A stretch of DNA of 64,000 bases from an uncultured Clostridia bacterium (GTDB lineage: Bacteria; Bacillota; Clostridia; Oscillospirales; Ruminococcaceae): positions 124,001 through 188,000 of the forward strand of contig CANDEV010000004.1 of assembly GCA_947383835.1 (NCBI GenBank). The letters are read 5' to 3'. The notes below the pieces were generated by a model. It saw only the letters and a list, made by a program, of their open reading frames with translations. It searched no databases and was not told the origin of the DNA. The translations under genes and the position numbers were made by a program. Positions 35,600-44,424 of this stretch are shown piece after piece (within the stretch, counting starts at the first letter, position 1; every line of letters begins with the position of its first letter).

Positions 35600-36301
35600 T
35601 CACCATTCTATAGTTTCTACAGCCACGGGGTTTTCGTTCAGCGTTACCCGAGAGACCTTGCTGTTTTTGATTTTTATAACGCGGTCAGCCATGGGCGCGA
35701 TAGCCTGATTGTGAGTAATAACCACAACCGTCATGCCCTTTTCGCGGCAGGTATCCTGTAAAAGTTTGAGAATATTTTTTCCCGTAGCGTAATCAAGCGC
35801 GCCTGTCGGTTCGTCGCACAAAAGCAATTTGGGGGACTTTGCCAACGCCCTTGCAATGGAAACACGCTGCTGTTCGCCTCCCGAAAGCTGGGCGGGAAAA
35901 TTGTTGATACGCTCTCCAAGTCCCACCTGCCGCAGAACTTCCTCCGCGTCCATAGCGTCGGAGCATATTTCTGTGGCAAGCTCCACATTTTCCTTTGCGG
36001 TAAGGTTCTGCACCAAATTATAAAATTGGAAAACAAATCCAATATCCTGCCGTCTGTAACGGGTCATTTCCTTTTTTGAAAATGCCGCAATATTTTTTCC
36101 GTCCACAATAATTTTGCCCTCATCGCAGGTGTCCATACCGCCGAGCATATTCAGTACCGTTGTTTTGCCCGCTCCCGACGCGCCTACAATAACGGCAAAT
36201 TCTCCCTTTTCTATTTCAAAATTCACCCCGTCAGAGGCGGAAATGGTAACCTCACCCATTTTATAGCGTTTGTAAACGTCCTTAAATTCAACATAGCTCA
36301 T
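35600..36301 (-). CDS. LolD/MacB-type ABC ATPase
   Basis: 233 residues with all ATPase motifs: Walker [11 protein letters not shown]-loop FVFQFYNLV, signature [15 protein letters not shown], Walker [13 protein letters not shown], switch His [22 protein letters not shown] is typical of the LolD/FtsE-like group. It energises the FtsX-like permease whose gene begins 24 bases downstream; together they probably export peptides or act on the cell envelope. Confidence 0.93.
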   Translation of the reverse strand: MSYVEFKDVYKRYKMGEVTISASDGVNFEIEKGEFAVIVGASGAGKTTVLNMLGGMDTCDEGKIIVDGKNIAAFSKKEMTRYRRQDIGFVFQFYNLVQNLTAKENVELATEICSDAMDAEEVLRQVGLGERINNFPAQLSGGEQQRVSIARALAKSPKLLLCDEPTGALDYATGKNILKLLQDTCREKGMTVVVITHNQAIAPMADRVIKIKNSKVSRVTLNENPVAVETIEW

Positions 36302-36327
36302 TGCGGAAATCTCCTTGCAAAAAATTA

Positions 36328-36357
36328 ATTATAACAATTATAACATATTTTCAGCAA
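36328..36357 (-). promoter_or_regulatory. Promoter of the LolD-FtsX operon
   Basis: Minus strand TTGCTG (36352-36357), 18-bp spacer, TATAAT (36328-36333). Confidence 0.5.
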
Positions 36358-36561
36358 AAATGGTATACTTTTTTTGTGATAATATGATGAAAAAATACAG
36401 CTGATAGTAACCAAATTTGGCGTAATTTTATAATTTGTGAATTACTGGATGTAGTTAATAATTTATTTACAGAAAATATGTAGTTTTTTTTTTTTTTTTT
36501 TTATGGTAAAATAAATAAGGTGTGTTTGTCAGAGTACGCCGAAAAAAAAAGTTGGTTTGTC

Positions 36562-36604
36562 ATACAAATTTGTATACCACAGGACTTTTTTTATGTGGTA
36601 TAAT
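36562..36604 (+). promoter_or_regulatory. Overlapping palindromes at the promoter of the LRR lipoprotein
   Basis: ATACAAATTTGTAT (36562-36575) is a perfect palindrome. TATACCACA (36573-36581) and TGTGGTATA (36594-36602) form an inverted repeat whose right arm overlaps the -10 TATAAT (36599-36604). No good -35 is visible. An 18-base T tract at 36485-36502 and A/T-rich DNA fill the rest of the 377-base gap 36302-36678; I see no gene in it. Confidence 0.45.
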
Positions 36605-36678
36605 GGCTTTGTTATGATTTCCGACAAATTTTAGGAGATCACTTATTATGCAAAAAAGTTAAGAAAGGAAAATGAAAC

Positions 36679-37800
36679 ATGAAAAAATTAACAGCATTAA
36701 CAATTGCGCTGACAATGCTATTGTCATTTGCGGCGTGCAGCTCGGAGGAAAGCGGTACTGCCGAGGCTGACGTTACTACCTCAAAAACCGAAACGGTAAA
36801 GGACGAGACAGAAAAGGCGGAAGAAACCACCGTCCCCGAGGAGACAACAACAGAAGAAACCACCACTACAGAGGAAGTTACAGAGCCTGCCGAACCCGAA
36901 TATGAAATTCCCGATTGGGACTCAATCGACTACGCGGACGAGCTTGACTTTATGACGGAAGATGTTGACGGCGGCGTTGCAATCACAGAATATCTCGGAA
37001 CAAATCCTATTGTTAAAATTCCCGAAACTATTGGCGGAAAAAAGGTTGTTAAACTTAGCTATATAGCGCCAAGCAGTAAAACCGATTGGTATACATTTTC
37101 TCTGTTTTATAAAACGAAAATAACTGATGTGAGACTTCCAAGCGGCGTGACTAAAGTTGATAAGTGTGCTTTTTACCAATGCTCAGAACTTAAAAGCGTA
37201 TTTATTCCAAATAGTGTAACGGTTATTTGTGACGATGCTTTCGATGGGTGCTCAAATCTTGAAAGTGTAAATATTCCTGATAGCGTAACTAAAATCGGTG
37301 CATACGCTTTTTATTACTGCTCCAGCCTTAAAAATATAGATATTCCCGAAAAGGTTACAAATATAGGCTGGAATGCTTTCTTTGGTTGTTCAAGCATTAC
37401 AGAGTTGATTTACCCACAAAATGTTACTTTGGATAATGGCGATTATGAATGGTCAAAAAATTATATTCCGATTTTTTTGGGTGGATGCTCGAGTTTAAAG
37501 AGCATAGATATTCCAAATTGTGTTACCTATATTGGACGCGATGAGAATACGGGCGGTATTTACAGTTTTGGTTACTGCAAAAACCTTGAAAGTGTTACTA
37601 TTCCAAATACTGTTACCGAAATTGGATCCAGTGCTTTTTATAACTGTACCAGTCTTAAAAGCATAACCATACCCGACAGTGTTGTTAAAATTGATGAAAA
37701 AGCCTTTGACGGTTGTTCCGAAGACCTCGAAGTCTCATATGGAGGTACAACTTACAAATATAACCAACTGCCTCATTTGTACAGCAAGATTAACGGTTAA
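36679..37800 (+). CDS. Lipoprotein with BspA-like leucine-rich repeats (LRR_5)
   Basis: 373 residues. Lipobox SFAAC (Cys about 19), a Thr/Glu-rich linker (about 25-75), then about eight LRR_5 repeats of the form CSxLxSVxIPxSVTxIGxxAFxxC, from residue 130 to near the end. These surface repeats usually mediate binding to host, plant or bacterial partners. Genes for such proteins are often present in many copies in gut Firmicutes. RBS AGAAAGGAAA. Monocistronic, with its own terminator. Confidence 0.9.
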   Translation: MKKLTALTIALTMLLSFAACSSEESGTAEADVTTSKTETVKDETEKAEETTVPEETTTEETTTTEEVTEPAEPEYEIPDWDSIDYADELDFMTEDVDGGVAITEYLGTNPIVKIPETIGGKKVVKLSYIAPSSKTDWYTFSLFYKTKITDVRLPSGVTKVDKCAFYQCSELKSVFIPNSVTVICDDAFDGCSNLESVNIPDSVTKIGAYAFYYCSSLKNIDIPEKVTNIGWNAFFGCSSITELIYPQNVTLDNGDYEWSKNYIPIFLGGCSSLKSIDIPNCVTYIGRDENTGGIYSFGYCKNLESVTIPNTVTEIGSSAFYNCTSLKSITIPDSVVKIDEKAFDGCSEDLEVSYGGTTYKYNQLPHLYSKING

Positions 37801-37836
37801 ACAGTTTCTTAAATATCTTCTTTTATAACATTTGCG

Positions 37837-37880
37837 GAAACAGCGGGAGCAAGAAAATTGCCCCGCTGTTTCTATTTTTT
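37837..37880 (+). terminator. Terminator after the LRR lipoprotein
   Basis: GAAACAGCGGG (37837-37847) pairs with CCCGCTGTTTC (37862-37872), followed by TATTTTTT. Confidence 0.85.
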
Positions 37881-37972
37881 GTCAGAAAAGCGGTGCGGAA
37901 AATATATAAAAAATTGCCGAAAAAATGCCGCCGCCCTTGTAAAAAATTTATAGGGGAAAATTAAAATAAAGC

Positions 37973-38001
37973 TTGAAAAACGGCGCAGTTTGTTGTATAA
38001 T
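37973..38001 (+). promoter_or_regulatory. Promoter of the SGNH hydrolase operon
   Basis: TTGAAA (37973-37978), 17-bp spacer, TATAAT (37996-38001). Confidence 0.7.
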
Positions 38002-38039
38002 AATATAGTATTTTAAAATTTTCTTTAAGAAGGTTTTTT

Positions 38040-39083
38040 ATGGCAAGTTATAATGAAAAGGCTTCCCCTGCGGACGTGGCTGCGATTTGGGCTATTGTGT
38101 TTCTGGCAGCCGTTCTTGCCGCGCTGGTGGGCGTGTATTTTTGGCGTAATCACAGCTTTGCGGACGTTTCCGCCGCAAACAACGAAACCTCGGAAATTAA
38201 TATTATCGGCACGGAAACGTCATATATTCCCCCCGAAACCGTTCCCGCGGAGACAACCTCGGCGAGCGTAACAACGACAGTTACCGAGTCCGCAACCGAA
38301 GTAACCGCCGAGTCCGAAAAAGCCGAGACTGTTGCCGCTTCAAATGAGTACGACCCGGAATTTTTCGGCAGGGGACTTATTATCGGTGACTCGATCTCCG
38401 TTGGATTGGTAAATTACGGATATTTGCAGCCCGAAAATGTTTTCGCGCAGATAGGTCTTACCCCTTCCTCGGTTCTGACCGCCGATATTGACGGGACAAC
38501 CGTATATACAAAGGCTTCGGGTCTGAACCCCGATTATATATGTATAATGCTGGGAACAAACGGTCTTTCATATCTTTCCGAGGACTTTATGGCGGAAAAA
38601 ATGGGCGAGTTTATAGACGGTCTGCGGCAGACCTGTCCAAATGCTGAAATTTTTCTTGTGTCTATCCCGCCTGTTACTGCGGAGCATGAAAGCGAAAAGC
38701 CTGAAAAAATTGAAAATATCACCAAATATAACGACCATATCTCAAAGCTTGCGGAGGAAAAATCCGTGACCTTTGTCGATACCTTTACTCTTTTGCAGGA
38801 CAGCAGCGGCTACCTTGCGGAAGATTATGCCGAGCATGACGGTCTGCATTTGAAAGGCGCAGCATATCCTGTCTTATTGAGTGCAATTCAGACAGCGGTG
38901 GAAAGCGGCGGATATGTTCCAACAGCCGCGCCTGCTACAGTACCGACGGAAACAGCCGCGCCCGTTACAACTATCTCGGAAACCCTCCCTGCCGTTCCGG
39001 ACGAAGCTCCCGCTCCCGAAACAGTTGAGGAAACGATCGTTCAAACCGCGTCTGCGGAAGACTTTTTGGAAATTATCCAATGA
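38040..39083 (+). CDS. Membrane-anchored SGNH/GDSL hydrolase
   Basis: 347 residues, RBS AAGAAGG. One N-terminal membrane segment (about 13-36), a Thr/Glu-rich stalk, then the SGNH fold: block I GLIIGDSISVGL with the Ser nucleophile, block III MLGTNGLS, and block V DGLHLKGAAY with Asp and His. The C-terminal 60 residues are Pro/Thr/Ala-rich. It probably de-acylates wall or capsule sugars on the cell surface. A DUF4358 lipoprotein gene follows 14 bases after its stop, a common partner in related genomes. Confidence 0.88.
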   Translation: MASYNEKASPADVAAIWAIVFLAAVLAALVGVYFWRNHSFADVSAANNETSEINIIGTETSYIPPETVPAETTSASVTTTVTESATEVTAESEKAETVAASNEYDPEFFGRGLIIGDSISVGLVNYGYLQPENVFAQIGLTPSSVLTADIDGTTVYTKASGLNPDYICIMLGTNGLSYLSEDFMAEKMGEFIDGLRQTCPNAEIFLVSIPPVTAEHESEKPEKIENITKYNDHISKLAEEKSVTFVDTFTLLQDSSGYLAEDYAEHDGLHLKGAAYPVLLSAIQTAVESGGYVPTAAPATVPTETAAPVTTISETLPAVPDEAPAPETVEETIVQTASAEDFLEIIQ

Positions 39084-39097
39084 AAGGAAAAAATAGT

Positions 39098-39625
39098 ATG
39101 AAAAAGTTAATATCTGTAATTTTATCGGCAATTCTCACAACGGCGTTGTTTACCGCCTGCAATAACGTTGACGATTCGGTTCCGGCGGACGCTACAGTCA
39201 ACACCGACGATACCGTCCCAACAACAGGGGAAATACAGCAGAACGTATCCGCAGCCGACATAACTGCGGCGGTAACTGCGGAGATAGAAATTCCCTCCGC
39301 AGTAGAAAAAACTGCCGAAAACATAGGCGCGTTCTACGATATAGACACGTCCGCGCTGGAGGAAATGTCCGTATTCATCTGCGGCAGCGGCGCGTACCCC
39401 GACGAGCTTGCGGTGTTCAAATTTAAGGACGGTACTGAAGCAGCGGCGGGCGCAGAAGCCGTGCAGAAGCGTCTCGACAGCCAGATCGCTCTTTATACCG
39501 ACTATACGCCGGACGAGGTGTACAAGCTTGACGATGCAAATCTTATTGAAAAGGATAATTGGGTAATTCTTACAATTTGCGCCGACAACAGCAGGGCAAA
39601 GGAGATAATCAACGGATTGATTTAG
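39098..39625 (+). CDS. DUF4358 lipoprotein
   Basis: 175 residues from ATG 39098 (RBS GAAAGGAAA). Lipobox ALFTAC (Cys about 19), linker, and the DUF4358 domain (about 85-175): AYPDELAVFKFKDG, then a stretch predicted as helix with VQKRLDSQI, and LEKDNWVILTI-like strand followed by ICADNSRAKEIINGLI. Function unknown; it forms an operon with the SGNH hydrolase and may help it at the membrane. Terminator downstream. Confidence 0.82.
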   Translation: MKKLISVILSAILTTALFTACNNVDDSVPADATVNTDDTVPTTGEIQQNVSAADITAAVTAEIEIPSAVEKTAENIGAFYDIDTSALEEMSVFICGSGAYPDELAVFKFKDGTEAAAGAEAVQKRLDSQIALYTDYTPDEVYKLDDANLIEKDNWVILTICADNSRAKEIINGLI

Positions 39626-39643
39626 TTATGAATAGAATAAAGT

Positions 39644-39678
39644 AATACCGCACGCGATTTTTGTGCGGTATTGCTTTA
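39644..39678 (+). terminator. Terminator of the SGNH-DUF4358 operon
   Basis: AATACCGCAC (39644-39653) and GTGCGGTATT (39663-39672), then GCTTTAAT. Confidence 0.75.
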
Positions 39679-39702
39679 ATTTAAATGGAAAGGATCGATC
39701 TT

Positions 39703-40662
39703 ATGAAAAAAATTGCGTTATGTTTGGCAGCCGTTATGTCATTAATTTCTTTGACAGCCTGTTCAAATACGGCAGCAGATGAAATTTTGTCGGAGGACGA
39801 AAGTTCGGCGGCGGTCTCGGTACAGATTTCCGCATCGGAAGAAACGACTCAAAGTACGGCAAGTGAGACCGCAAGTGAGATGGAAACGGAAAGCGTTTCA
39901 GCCACAGCCGAAAGCTCGGAAACCGCCGTACCGTCCAAGCCTTTGAACGGCTTAGAATATGTCCTCGCGGAAAGCTTTGCGCCGATATATGAAAAAGCGG
40001 ACTTTAGGGAGGATTTCCCGGACGGCGTTCCGACTACATATGAGGAATTGCTGGATTTTTTTCCTTCTTATAGTAACGTAAGCTTTCTCGAGTACGAAAT
40101 TATCTCCCAGTACACTTCAGAAGAAGCGGTTGAGAAAACAGGGGACGAAGTTTTCAATCGCAGCGCAACGCTGTATCAAGCGCATATTTATTACGATCAC
40201 CTACACGATATGCCCGTTGATATGACTGTCGATTTGGCTAAAGCTGGAGTTCCCGGCAACCAGTTAGAGAACAACCCACCTTACGTAATCGGACAGAAAT
40301 TGATTTCCGATTTGTCGGGCTTCGACAGTACAAGCTGTGTTGCCGTTCCCGAGCTTGTGTATTTTGTGTACGAAGTAAACGGCGTTGATTTGGCTTATCA
40401 CGTTGACCATGAAAGAATTGCCATTGAAAGCGAGGATTTCCCAAATCTCGATATTGAAATGGCGGAAAGTGAACTCTTTTTGGTAACGACTACCGCAAAC
40501 AATCCCGTTAAATTTACGCAGAAGTCAACTGTTGAAGACTTAACAGCTTTTATAAGGCAGGATTGGGAAAAGCGCGGCTATGAATTTTTTGATGCGGCAA
40601 ATTTTGACTATGAGGGTCGTACAGTACTCGATCCCAATGAGGACGTACCTGTAATAGAGTAA
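39703..40662 (+). CDS. Lipoprotein of unknown function
   Basis: 319 residues from ATG 39703 (RBS GGAAAGGAT). Lipobox LISLTAC (Cys about 20), a Ser/Thr/Glu-rich linker to about residue 80, then a globular region of about 240 residues with no motif I recognise. It has no evident repeats or membrane segments beyond the signal. Lies between two terminator-like hairpins, so probably expressed alone, with possible read-through into the AI-2E transporter gene. Confidence 0.7.
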   Translation: MKKIALCLAAVMSLISLTACSNTAADEILSEDESSAAVSVQISASEETTQSTASETASEMETESVSATAESSETAVPSKPLNGLEYVLAESFAPIYEKADFREDFPDGVPTTYEELLDFFPSYSNVSFLEYEIISQYTSEEAVEKTGDEVFNRSATLYQAHIYYDHLHDMPVDMTVDLAKAGVPGNQLENNPPYVIGQKLISDLSGFDSTSCVAVPELVYFVYEVNGVDLAYHVDHERIAIESEDFPNLDIEMAESELFLVTTTANNPVKFTQKSTVEDLTAFIRQDWEKRGYEFFDAANFDYEGRTVLDPNEDVPVIE

Positions 40663-40705
40663 ATTGCTCTAAAAATCCAAATAATTCAATAAATTCCCAG
40701 TAATA

Positions 40706-40751
40706 ACCCCCGCCATATGCTGCATAAAATAACAGCAAGGCGGGTGTTTTT
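40706..40751 (+). promoter_or_regulatory. Terminator-like hairpin whose 3' arm holds the next gene's RBS
   Basis: ACCCCCGCC (40706-40714) pairs with GGCGGGTGT (40739-40747), one mismatch, with an inner TGCTG/CAGCA helix, followed by TTTTT and then ATG at 40752. It has the shape of an intrinsic terminator after the lipoprotein gene, but the only SD-like sequence for the next gene (AAGGCGGG) lies in its 3' arm. Confidence 0.55.
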
Positions 40752-41855
40752 ATGGATAAAAAAACGGTAAGAACTATAATTATTGCAATATTTTTGGCTG
40801 CGGGGACGGTTGCCGCTATCCTTAAGCCCGAATTTTTTATGGAAATTATTTCAAGGACGTTAAAGCTGCTCATGCCGGTATTTTTGGGTCTTGCAATCGC
40901 GTTCGTTATGAATATGCCCGTTTGCCGCTTTCAAAAGCTTTTTTCGGGAAAATTCAGGGACTGCGGGCGGTGCGTGACAATATTATCCGTGGCGGCGTCC
41001 TACCTGCTGCTCGTTGCCCTTGTGACGGGCATTGTCTGGATAATTATACCGCAGCTTGCCGCCAGCGTGAAGCTTTTTATCAGCAACGCCGACTATTATT
41101 ACAGCAATTTCATTGGCTACTGCGACGCATTGGAAAAGCGGGACACGCTGGGTATCTTTTCCTCTCTGAAATCCGCCGTAACAAGCCTTGGGGAACGTCT
41201 CCCCGCCATTTTGGGGACAACCTATGCAAAAACCTCCGACATTATCGGAGGCGCTGCGGACTTGCTTATCGGGTTTGTGATTTCCATATATATCCTTATT
41301 GACAAAGAGAATATACGAAAAGCGGTCTCCGCCGCCGCAAAACACGTTGCGGGGGAGAGGTACGAAAAGCTCCGCAGCGGATACAGACTTGTTTTCAGCA
41401 CGTTCAGCCGCTTCGTCAGCGGTCAGATAACCGAAGCGGTCATTCTTGGGGTACTCTGCTTTATCGGCATGAAACTGTTTCGCTTCGAGTACGCCCTGCT
41501 TATAAGCACGATGATCGGCATAACCGCGCTTGTCCCTGTGGTTGGGGCGATAATAGGGACTGTACCCTCGGCGTTCCTGCTGTTGCTGATAAAACCGATA
41601 AAAGCCGTGTGGTTCGTGGTTTTCATAATAGTTTTGCAGCAGCTTGAAAACAATCTTATATATCCTCGGGTGGTGGGAAAAAGCCTGGGTATCCCTCCGC
41701 TGCTTGTGCTTCTGGCGATACTTTTGGGGGCGGGAATAGGCGGCGCGGCAGGTATGCTTTTGGGAGTACCGGTGATGTCGGTTTTATATGCGGTTCTCCG
41801 TGAGAAAATATGCTGTGAGGAAGAATCGGAGGTGACTGTAAAACAAGTTCTGTAA
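40752..41855 (+). CDS. AI-2E/PerM-family transporter (YtvI-like)
   Basis: 367 residues with about eight membrane segments; the family signature region is present (VTGIVWIIIPQLAASVKLF; later SGQITEAVILGVLCFIGM, and EYALLISTMIGITALVPVVGAIIGTVP, VLQQLENNLIYPRVVGKSLG). Members include AI-2 exporters, sodium-proton antiporters and YtvI of sporulating Firmicutes, so the substrate is open. Its RBS is inside a terminator-like hairpin directly upstream. Confidence 0.88.
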   Translation: MDKKTVRTIIIAIFLAAGTVAAILKPEFFMEIISRTLKLLMPVFLGLAIAFVMNMPVCRFQKLFSGKFRDCGRCVTILSVAASYLLLVALVTGIVWIIIPQLAASVKLFISNADYYYSNFIGYCDALEKRDTLGIFSSLKSAVTSLGERLPAILGTTYAKTSDIIGGAADLLIGFVISIYILIDKENIRKAVSAAAKHVAGERYEKLRSGYRLVFSTFSRFVSGQITEAVILGVLCFIGMKLFRFEYALLISTMIGITALVPVVGAIIGTVPSAFLLLLIKPIKAVWFVVFIIVLQQLENNLIYPRVVGKSLGIPPLLVLLAILLGAGIGGAAGMLLGVPVMSVLYAVLREKICCEEESEVTVKQVL

Positions 41856-41980
41856 ACAAAGTCATGACAATATTATAAGGAAAAGTTTACTGTTCAGTTT
41901 GTTAAAAAAGTCGCAGCATCTTCGTTACAGCGTACATGAAAATTAAATCATAACGGGGACTTTGACGATAATTTCCAACT

Positions 41981-42013
41981 AAAAAAGCCGAGGCATACCA
42001 GCCTCGGCTTTTG
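41981..42013. terminator. Bidirectional terminator between convergent genes
   Basis: AAAGCCGAGGC and GCCTCGGCTTT around a 6-base loop (ATACCA), with A/T runs on both sides. Confidence 0.88.
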
Positions 42014-42017
42014 CATT

Positions 42018-43361
42018 TTATTTTCTGCGGTCAATTCCCGACCGACGGTAATACTCGCTTTTTTCTTCGTACATAAGCCGCTCCGCGCTTTGCATAAGGG
42101 ACTGGATACTTTTATCTCCGCCCTTGCCCCAAGCCGCTCCGACAGCCATTACTACGGCGTTTTCGGTTTGCGCGCCCAGCATATTCCTAAGCTGTTCGAC
42201 ACGTTCGTCAAGTTCGCTTTCGGGAATGTTTCGGCACAGTGCAAGAAGCTCGTCGCCTCCAACTCGGAATAAGCCGTACTCTCTGAAAGCGGCTTTAAGC
42301 ATATAGGCTGCACGGCATATAAGCTCGTCGCCTTTTTTATGACCGTATGTATCGTTGGCTCGTTTAAGTCCTGTAATGTCACAATATACCACTCCGATAT
42401 TTTCCGTTTCGGCAACACCGGAAATGTAATCGTCCATAGCATATCTGTTCCCAAGACCGGTCAGCCTGTCGGTATGGCTCATGTCCCGCAGCTCGTTCAT
42501 CATGTCCCGCCTTTTTATTGTCGAGCTGATAAAATATCCTACTATCTGAAGCATATTAAGCGCATAATTCATGTGCTGCTTTGGCGGATTGTCAATACCG
42601 TAAAAGCCTGTAACTTTATTATCGTTGAAAAGCGGTACAACCACTATCGAGTGTATATTCTGCCTTTTCAGATTTTCGTATTGGAGCGGATCGCTGTAAC
42701 GAATTTCCTCCAGATCCTCTATAACGATATTTTTATTTCTGCCGAAATTTTTATACCAGTTGGCGCAGACCTCAGGAGGAAGGTCCTGCAGATTATCCTT
42801 TTCGGAAGTAACGCCTGCCGCGGTCCATTCGTAAGTATTATCATCGTTTCCAAGCGGATTTTTTTCAAAAATATACGCTCTTTCGCCGCCCAAAGCCTTG
42901 CCTAAAAACTCCAGCATTATCTCTATAGATTTGTCCGGCACAGGCTCGCTCATGGCGAACTTTATCCCGTTGTTTACCAAAGACTCCAGATCCTCATATT
43001 CATCAAGAGTATTGTGTATCTCGTCCTCCTTCCCAACAATGATCGTTACCTCAAACCGGCATCGCCTGCCGTCAATTTCGGTTATAGTACCAAGAACAAG
43101 CACATACTTGCCTAACAGCGGATTAAAATACCGCCACTCGGTAAACTTTCCCTCGGTAAGTTCTCTGCCGCTGCATATCGCGCAGGGGGAACTGTTGCCG
43201 CTGAAAATCTCATAGCAATGTTTTCCTCTGACCGCATCCATAGAGGGGATACCGTACCGCTCCATAGCGGCGCGGTTCATATATACTATTTCATGGCTTT
43301 CAAAGTCCGATGCGTAAGCGATTTCCTTAATATCATCAAAAAATTCCCAAATATTGTTCAT
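42018..43361 (-). CDS. PAS-GAF-GGDEF diguanylate cyclase
   Basis: 447 residues, no membrane segment. N-terminal PAS domain (about 1-115) with a Cys-rich motif HCYEIFSGNSSPCAIC (Cys49, Cys60, Cys63); a GAF-like domain (about 130-285); and a C-terminal GGDEF domain (about 290-445). The signature is RVGGDELLALC (368-372), with Leu in place of Phe, which usually remains active; the NDTYGH-like stretch ANDTYGHKKGDEL is complete. It should make c-di-GMP in response to a redox, metal or ligand signal. Probable operon with the HAD gene 24 bases upstream. Confidence 0.9.
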   Translation of the reverse strand: MNNIWEFFDDIKEIAYASDFESHEIVYMNRAAMERYGIPSMDAVRGKHCYEIFSGNSSPCAICSGRELTEGKFTEWRYFNPLLGKYVLVLGTITEIDGRRCRFEVTIIVGKEDEIHNTLDEYEDLESLVNNGIKFAMSEPVPDKSIEIMLEFLGKALGGERAYIFEKNPLGNDDNTYEWTAAGVTSEKDNLQDLPPEVCANWYKNFGRNKNIVIEDLEEIRYSDPLQYENLKRQNIHSIVVVPLFNDNKVTGFYGIDNPPKQHMNYALNMLQIVGYFISSTIKRRDMMNELRDMSHTDRLTGLGNRYAMDDYISGVAETENIGVVYCDITGLKRANDTYGHKKGDELICRAAYMLKAAFREYGLFRVGGDELLALCRNIPESELDERVEQLRNMLGAQTENAVVMAVGAAWGKGGDKSIQSLMQSAERLMYEEKSEYYRRSGIDRRK

Positions 43362-43385
43362 ATATGTAAACCTTTCAAAATAAAA

Positions 43386-44210
43386 TCAGTATAGTCCGGC
43401 AAAGTTTTTCTCTATAAATGCTGCAACGCTGTCGGCATTGTTGACTCCTATAATACCGTCGGCAATTTTTTTCAGATCGGGAGCGGCATTTTCCACTGCG
43501 TAACACTCGTCGGCAGCCTTGAACATGGGGATATCATTTATTCCGTCACCGAAAACAACTAACCTTTCACAGCCGCAGTATTCCTTTAGCTGTAAAACCG
43601 CGTTCGCCTTTGTTGCCGCGTTCGGCATGACTTCAAGCCACTGATCGCCGCTGTAGATGTCCCTGCTGTAAACGGTGTAGTAACGTTCTTTCAGTACATC
43701 GTAAGCTTCCGCCATACTTCCCGCCTCGTCAATGCAGGTAAAATAGAAGGGTTCGCCGTCCAACATACCTTTTTCGGAGGTCAGGGGACGGTGCCGAGGG
43801 TCTCCACGGCGGCTGTCAAGGAAGTCCGTCATGCCGCGGGTAAGCCTTTTAGGTATGTAGGAGAATTTTTCCACGCCCTCTATGACAGAGTATACCAGAG
43901 GGGAAATGCCGAAATCCCGCAGAGTGCGGAAAATATCCTCCGTCTGGTCAAGAGAAAAGGTGTTTTTCACAAGCTTTTCCCCGCTGACGGAATCAATGAT
44001 AAACACGCCGTTGTTCACAATTACGGGGACGGAAAAATTAAGTCCCTTTGTGACTTGTCTCGCTGTTATCAGCGACCGCGCCGTGGCGTAGGAAAATATC
44101 AAGCCCTGCTCTGTGAGCCTATTTATAATTTCACAGCTTTTATGGGAGACGACCTGACCGCTTGTCAGTAAAGTACCGTCAAGGTCTGTCACATAAAGTG
44201 TTTTCAGCAT
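43386..44210 (-). CDS. Cof-type HAD-IIB hydrolase
   Basis: 274 residues, RBS AGAGGTAAG. HAD motif I DLDGTLLTSG (nucleophile Asp9, Asp11), motif II around SYATARS, Lys in motif III (TKANAVLQLKEYCG) and motif IV VVFGDGINDIPMFKAA. The Cof/IIB cap domain lies between motifs II and III. It is expected to dephosphorylate small sugar phosphates or flavin/nucleotide intermediates; exact substrate unknown. Confidence 0.9.
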   Translation of the reverse strand: MLKTLYVTDLDGTLLTSGQVVSHKSCEIINRLTEQGLIFSYATARSLITARQVTKGLNFSVPVIVNNGVFIIDSVSGEKLVKNTFSLDQTEDIFRTLRDFGISPLVYSVIEGVEKFSYIPKRLTRGMTDFLDSRRGDPRHRPLTSEKGMLDGEPFYFTCIDEAGSMAEAYDVLKERYYTVYSRDIYSGDQWLEVMPNAATKANAVLQLKEYCGCERLVVFGDGINDIPMFKAADECYAVENAAPDLKKIADGIIGVNNADSVAAFIEKNFAGLY

Positions 44211-44232
44211 AACTTACCTCTTTCACATATTC

Positions 44233-44421
44233 AGAACCAGTCTTCACAAGCGTATGCGCACGTCTTTTCGGCAGTATTTTGCCGCTGACTGCGTTAAAAA
44301 TCCTTGCCATACGCGAGTATGCAAAAAGCCACAGCTTTTGCGGATTTTTGCAGGCTATTTGCCACGGCATCGACAAAATCCTACCAAAAATCCGCGCACA
44401 TATCTTGTGAAGAAAGGTTCT
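44233..44421. mobile_element. Element L copy 2 (189 bp, opposite orientation to copy 1)
   Basis: Begins AGAACCAGTCTTCACAAG and ends CTTGTGAAGAAAGGTTCT. Arms pair over about 16 of 18 bases and continue inward (CGTATGCGCACG with CGCGCACATAT). Its reverse complement follows copy 1 closely through most of its length. It fills the gap between the HD gene stop (44425) and the HAD gene. Confidence 0.7.
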
Positions 44422-44424
44422 CAA

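Noticed and set aside
36485..36502. Run of 18 Ts as a phase-variation tract
   Set aside because: It is about 175 bases from the nearest start codon, outside any reading frame and upstream of the promoter hexamer; could still vary but no clear target.
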